DNA from: Siphonodentalium dalli
Lineage: Eukaryota; Mollusca; Scaphopoda; Gadilida; Siphonodentaliidae
Direction of reading: 5' to 3'
Assembly (NCBI GenBank): GCA_032622095.1
Contig: CP136062.1
Location: 140,634,351-140,698,350, forward strand
DNA: 64,000 nucleotides
Below are positions 58,877 through 64,000 of the stretch, one piece after another (the first letter of the stretch is position 1; each line of letters opens with the position of its first letter). The position numbers and the translations under genes were made by a program. A model generated the notes under the pieces. It saw nothing but the letters and a program-made list of their open reading frames with translations. It had not been told where the DNA came from and did no database searches.

Positions 58877-59134
58877 CCCTTTCATTACGGGAACTGCACT
58901 GGTGCAGCATTAAATATCCTGTGCCAGTGCATTCTCTTATATATGCGAGTATCCCATATAGGAGCCTCACATATATAAGATAAACCACTGGCTTACAAGA
59001 TCAAGGTAAATGTCGTTATAAGCCAATGAATTTTCTTATATATGCGAAGCGCCCTATGAGAGACTTGCATACGTACGAGAATGCAGTGGCACAGGGTTTT
59101 CACAAAAATGTAGGAAGCTCCAGTCATGAAAGTG
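58877..59134. mobile_element. TTAA-flanked element, family B, copy 2, with paired-hairpin module
   Basis: TTAA at 58,873-58,876 and 59,135-59,138; ends CCCTTTCATTACGGGA and TCCAGTCATGAAAGTG, imperfect inverted repeats. Inside, CCTGTGCCAGTGCATTCTC...GCAGTGGCACAGGG is a worn version of the paired-hairpin module seen at 22,443 and 13,562. Confidence 0.8.
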
Positions 59135-59528
59135 TTAAACCAATACAAATATATGCTGTTGTACTTGGACTGCTGAAAGAGAATTGAGATAAAATAATTG
59201 GTTTATAGCTTTATAGGGTATCCCTGAACTCTCTGTAGAGATTTGGGGTATAAATATTAAATTGGAGTCAGAGAGAATAGGCTAAAGAGCCAGACAATGT
59301 GGCTATTTTTACAACATGCAACTGTAGTTTTTATTTAGTTTATTAGAAATCTACCTTTTAAAACACTTTGTAAGTGAGATAATTATATGCAATGACAGAC
59401 GTTTATCTTGTGTATGTGGTAATGGTTAATTGAAACGTTCTTGAAAATGAGTTCCATATAAATTGTGTTGTTGCTTTTGTAACAGTTGTTGGTGGTGGTA
59501 TAACAACACGAGAGAGTCGAGTGGAAAG

Positions 59529-59611
59529 TTGGCAGCACCCGGAATCCCTAGCCGGTCACCCATCCAATTTGGACTAACCGAGCTCGAAAGGCCCACTTAA
59601 TTTTCGAACCC
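59529..59611 (-). pseudogene. 5S rRNA-like fragment
   Basis: On the plus strand GGCAGCACCCGGAATCCCTA, GCCGGTCACCCATCCAA, GGACTAACCGAGCTCGA and CCACTTAATTTTCG follow each other. Their reverse complement matches the 3' two thirds of animal 5S rRNA, including the TTGGATGGGTGACCGGC block. The 5' third is absent and there are several substitutions, so this is a 5S pseudogene or the head of a 5S-derived SINE, not a working 5S gene. Confidence 0.75.
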
Positions 59612-61110
59612 CCATATCACATTATATAAAATATATGCCATCATTTGAAAGATGAAACTCCAGAAACATTGTATTATTAACTTATCCGGTGTTAATAAAC
59701 TGTGAACATGTTTTTTTATTGTTGAAGACTACCGGGTTTTCTGTGCTTATGTTTCATTTGGTCTGTACAACAAAGCCTATTATTTTCAAGGGAAGAGATA
59801 TAACTCTATATCTTAGTTTGACTTATGTTCCATACTGGGAGCGAAACGGAGGAAATATTTCCATGATTCACCTATATTCTATTACTATATGGGCACCTTC
59901 TGAGACAGACGTTCAAAAAGGTGATGAATTGTAGTACTATCATATTTTATGTCATATATTGTTCTTATAACCGTATATCAAGGTACTGTAAACAAAAAAT
60001 CGGTGACTCGAAAATTAATTGGGCATTTAACTTCGGTGATCACACAAAGTGTCTAACGACTGTGACAAAGAGATCTAGACCTCTCGTGCAGCGAAGTAAT
60101 CGACCTTCTATATTTACACCGCGTCCGCTACATTGGTAAGGCTGTCGGGATTAGACAGGGCACCTTTAACTCTCTATTCACATTTACTTAACTGCAAATT
60201 GTTTCATTTTGTTGATTATATACAAGCAATTTATATAAAAAAAAACCTCAATGAACTCTACATAGTTCTACATCCACTGGGAGATGATCCAACACAGACA
60301 TGCTCAAAGGAATTTGTGGTAAATGGTAATCTAATTAAGAGTAAACGGCTGCTGCCAATTTGTGAAAATCCGGTGAATAGAGGCGAATGAATTATATATG
60401 AAGGCACCACTGCATCATTCTAAGATCGTATACATACTGTACTGCCAGTAACAGTACACCAGTAACAGTACAGTTGTATCCGCACGTTTTGTGTAAACAT
60501 AGCCATACGGGCCAGCTAGGGGCTGGGAGCTAGGCTTCAGCCCACAAAACGTTATAATAACTCGAAATTCGGACAATTTTCGGGCAAATTGCATATTCTA
60601 CAAAAACTGTGTTACAACCATGAAAAAATCATGTAAAAATAATTTGGGCAAAAACATTTCAGCCCACACCCCCCCCCCCCCCAAAAGAAATTCGGGCGCC
60701 CGTATATACGGCTATGTGTGTAAATGGTCCTTCGTAAATAATTGGCTGGCTCAATTAATAATCATTCATTGAAGATGGTTTAGAAACACGGAAACTACAC
60801 AGTTATATCAAAGGACATGTCTCGTTCGAACCCCAAAATTATGAATACATATATATGCAGAAGATTTCCGCGAACAAATTTATCTTATCTTTATTATCAT
60901 TACGCCCGCTATATATACGGACAATCTCATATAAAAATGACAATTATGTGAGTAACAAAATATATAAAAAATATCAACTAAATAATATGAGCTGTGGAAA
61001 TTGACAATGCACATTCAAAAATCAGTACTCGCTAAACTGTCATTTTATAACTAGAATTTACAAGGAAAAAGGTATGAATTGTGCCCCGATTTTGAATACC
61101 AAACATACCT
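59612..61110. other. Unassigned stretch
   Basis: Three plus-strand frames of 72-85 codons (59,689-60,390) show no domain or conservation that I can recognise. A poly-C run is at about 60,667-60,682. No repeat resolved. Confidence 0.3.
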
Positions 61111-61556
61111 CAGTCCTACTCAATCCGATTAAACGCCCCTAAATTACCATTTCTTTGGCTTCGGGGAAAAAAATATTTGAATCGAGGAACCTACCACCCA
61201 TCAACACTCAGAGTGATCAGATACCGATTTTTGAAGTTTGTTATTTCAATTGTTTGTGGCCCAGAAACACACCGTCAAAAGAATGGTCTCGGTCAAAATT
61301 GCGGATGAAGATGGATAACTCTAAAAACAAGTGGTGATACGGCCAAATTTCGTGAATACTCAAGTGATAATACGGTGATATTTCGTTGAACAAAATGTTG
61401 ATAAATAACACGTTTTTGTAAATGTGATATCATAGTTGAGAGGTTAGCATTATTTTGTTGGATGCAATTAATCCATTCTGATAACTAAGCGTATTTTGAA
61501 GAAATGTTGTTGTTGTATCTTGATGATATCGGGACCCTGTGATCGGATTAAGTACC
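61111..61556. mobile_element. TTAA-type MITE, family A, copy 6
   Basis: Left end worn (AGTCCTACTCAATCCGATTA), right end ATCGGATTAAGTACCT followed by TTTA. Body matches copy 5, with GATGAAGATGGATAACTCTA and TGATAAATAACACG blocks. Confidence 0.8.
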
Positions 61557-61839
61557 TTTAATATATATTCGTAAAAATGCGCATAATCCATTTCATTTGT
61601 AATTAAAATAACTTCTGCAACAACTACATGTATCTAGATCAACCACTACATAAATTTCAGGCATGCATCCATATAGCAGCTATCGGAACGTCTGAAGCGA
61701 TGGTTTAGATATTGCATTAGTGACGTATATATATATAGGTTCCTGGCCTTGTACATCATACCACGTCTTCGTGCAGCGATCGTATAATTTAAAGTTTGCT
61801 CTGAACAAACAGACCTGACATTGTCGACCCAAACGTGAT

Positions 61840-62284
61840 CAAGCCTGCAAATAGCGTGTCTGTCATTTGCAGAATGAGGTCCCCAGAATGTGAATTTAGT
61901 GACGCTATCCCGCAAAGCGGGCTAGCATCACTAAATTCACCCTATGTGGACCTCATTCTGCTTATGCCATCAACTGCTATGGTAGACATAGGACCAGAAT
62001 AAAGTTCCCAGTTGAAGTTGGTGATGTTCACCCATTGGGCACCTCGATTATGTATTTTATCTTCTTCAAATTAGGGGATATAGAAACTTCCCAGAAGGGA
62101 AAAAGTAACTAAAACCAATGTTAATTTGATACAATAGATACTTCCCAGAAGATGAGACCTAAGCAGAATGAGGTCTCCAGAGGGTGAATTTGGTGATGCT
62201 AGCCCGCTGTGTGGTATAGCATCACTAAATTCACCCTCTGGTGACCTCATACTGAAAATGACAGACACACTATTTGCAGGCTTG
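61840..62284. mobile_element. hAT-like MITE, family H, copy 2, with 8-bp target duplication
   Basis: AACGTGAT is repeated at 61,832-61,839 and 62,285-62,292. The ends CAAGCCTGCAAATAG and CTATTTGCAGGCTTG are perfect 15-bp inverted repeats that continue inward (TGTCTGTCATTT, CAGAATGAGGT). Two internal hairpins use GTGAATTTAGTGACGCTATCC / GGTATAGCATCACTAAATTCAC. The 8-bp duplication suits hAT; the CAAGC end is atypical. Non-coding. Confidence 0.9.
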
Positions 62285-62709
62285 AACGTGATCCACCCGA
62301 GGACCGATAAAACAATATTAAGCATGCACGTACCTATATCATAGCTGTGTATAATAACTCGTGTTCGTATTGGGATATCCGGTAGTTTTTATCGATTGAA
62401 AACACAGCCGAGCTTATGAGGACGCATACCGAACATAAACGTCTTTGATTCCTTTATCTTGATGACATTGATGGAATTCTCGCAGAGGTCCCCATTGACA
62501 TGGTATAGTACATATCGAGAGCAGATACGCCACTCGCCCTGTAATCATGGTCTATTAGATTATTGTTTTCTGTCCCGTGCCGTAAATTCTCGGGACTATA
62601 TAAGAATCCCTATATAGTGTATATATTGCGCATGTGACTTTCATCAGAGATCACAGCCTCCGGTGTGTTGTAGACAAAGTTGTATTGCCTTCGTACCCAT
62701 CAGCGTCGG

Positions 62710-63039
62710 ATATACCTGAATTTTCCAACTGGTATACCCCCAGCTTTCCGAATGTTGCAAATTTCCAGCTGACACCGTCTATACAGTTCAAATTGCACAA
62801 CTGATGGCCATTTTCGTCCAACAAAAAGTTACCGAAAGTATGAAAATATTCTACTTATGATCTAAAAACAAGTATATACTAAATACTGGTTGCAAATCAA
62901 ACTATCGCAACAAATTCAGCATATCTATATACTAATGCGTCGGGCATAAAATGTCCATCTGTTAAAATATTTGCCCAGAGTTAGGGGGTGAGACATCCCA
63001 AACACTCCGCCGCCCCCCCCCCGTTTTTCACGTCACTGA
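62710..63039. mobile_element. Possible diverged relative of the hAT element at 28,845
   Basis: Begins CAGCGTCGGATATACCTGAA and ends CGTTTTTCACGTCACTG, giving CAGNG-like ends. Contains AATTTTCCAACTGG and AAATTTCCAGCTG words and a poly-C run, as in the reverse strand of the 28,845 element. No matching 8-bp flanks were found, so this is a weak call. Confidence 0.4.
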
Positions 63040-63409
63040 ACATATGTATATATAGCACATAGTTTAAACCTATGAACTGGTGGCGGAAAGTTACCTTGCA
63101 TGCATGGTTGTATATTATTCTAACACTATATAATACACAAAAAATCGTCATGATGTCGGAAACACCAAGAAATGCGGATTTTACCACGCAATCTCAATGA
63201 TAAAACATAATTTATTCGATGTCCATCGGGTGCCAATACACATATTGTAACCAAGTTCTTTGTGACAACTATATAGGACTTGTCTTCTATAGGACCCCGC
63301 GGTAAAATATGTCCAGCACACCAGCCCCACTGCGAGGGGTAAGAATCCCCTAATATGTCACCCTATTTGTCGCGGAATTCTTTCTGTGGGGGGTAATGTA
63401 TGCAGAGAC

Positions 63410-63750
63410 GTGGTGACAGGGCGGGTGTTGGGGTGTCTACCCCTCATTTTGGTAATAATTTTCAACAGCTGGAAATTTCATGCCTATATAACACAACATT
63501 AGTTGAAATTTTACACAACATATACATGTACCGGTAAGTTGAAATTGTTCTAATTTTTTTATTTTGTAACCATGCAGCACATAGTGGGGAATTTGTTGTT
63601 TTTATACCAACAATGGCATATTATTTACCTTTTGTTAACATTTTGGTCTGTAATGGCCATAATTTGGAAATTTTCCAACCTTATATAGTGGTGTCAGGTT
63701 GAAAATTCCCGCCAACTGGAACATCATAGACCCTACAGTCACGTTCCTAT
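63410..63750. repeat. Fragment sharing GGAAATTTTCCAACCT words with the hAT element
   Basis: GGGTGTCTACCCCTCATTTT, CAACAGCTGGAAATTTCATG and TTGGAAATTTTCCAACCTTA resemble 28,890-29,120 in the same orientation. Ends not resolved. Confidence 0.45.
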
Positions 63751-64000
63751 AGTGTAAGAGTTCTGTCGGTACTATTATAGGACGGCCGCTACACGTGAGA
63801 TCATGGTCCAACTATAGGTCCTGCATCGCTTTAAGACGGGCGGTTGAATTGACTCGGCTCAATATATCGACTAGTCAAGCCTCGCCACGTATATTTACCG
63901 ACTACATTTCGGTCATATCTCGTATTGCTTTTCTGATGTTTGCAGTTTTTTTTTCTGCTTATTTATATGAATGCTGTTTCTGACGTATTTCGTATCTTTG
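63751..64000. other. Unassigned stretch to window end
   Basis: A 62-codon frame (63,795-63,983) ends in a hydrophobic stretch, but nothing supports it as a gene. Confidence 0.3.

Overview
This is AT-rich nuclear DNA from an animal, most likely a marine invertebrate; the exact taxon cannot be read from the sequence. The reasons are GT-AG introns of up to 15 kb, a host gene of an animal family, a 5S-rRNA-like fragment, a BEL/Pao retrotransposon relic, and very dense non-autonomous DNA transposons, many of which show their target-site duplications. There are no bacterial-type operons and no CRISPR array.

One host gene is convincing. On the + strand, five exons between 27,872 and 49,596 join in frame into the C-terminal 233 residues of a threonine-synthase-like protein (THNSL2 type), ending in TAG with an AATAAA at 49,907. 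The 5' exons, including the one carrying the PLP lysine, were not found and probably lie left of the window. A second coding region, 52,092-55,844 on the minus strand, is a broken copy of a large multicopy invertebrate gene family with Cys-rich N-terminal modules, an XPG-like acidic GDDTDL motif and a C-terminal CXC tail. A decayed BEL/Pao gag-pol lies at about 4,290-6,340.

Layout: 1-10,466 holds a palindromic minisatellite, a nested fold-back element, the BEL/Pao relic, a GC-rich fold-back element with an 8-bp target duplication, and SINE-like repeats. 10,467-22,355 is a recent tandem duplication (5.2 and 5.8 kb copies) with a Helitron-like element exactly at its junction; copy 2 carries a 480-bp TTAA-flanked element whose empty site survives in copy 1. 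22,994-27,554 is a tandem array of about 27 monomers of about 160 bp in an A-A-B higher-order pattern, bounded by a 12-bp inverted repeat. The first THNSL2 intron in the window (27,939-43,311) is almost entirely mobile DNA: a hAT element inside a TTAA element, another TTAA element back to back with it, and a 3.5/4.6 kb tandem duplication in which three insertions can be polarised by the empty site in the other copy. 49,600-64,000 holds the broken minus-strand gene, more TTAA and hAT-like elements and the 5S-like fragment.

The general picture is a genome in which several families of TTAA-target elements have accumulated, often inside or directly against each other. Duplicated segments preserve their pre-insertion sites. 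All element calls come from reading termini, target duplications and paralogous copies by eye; no database search was possible.
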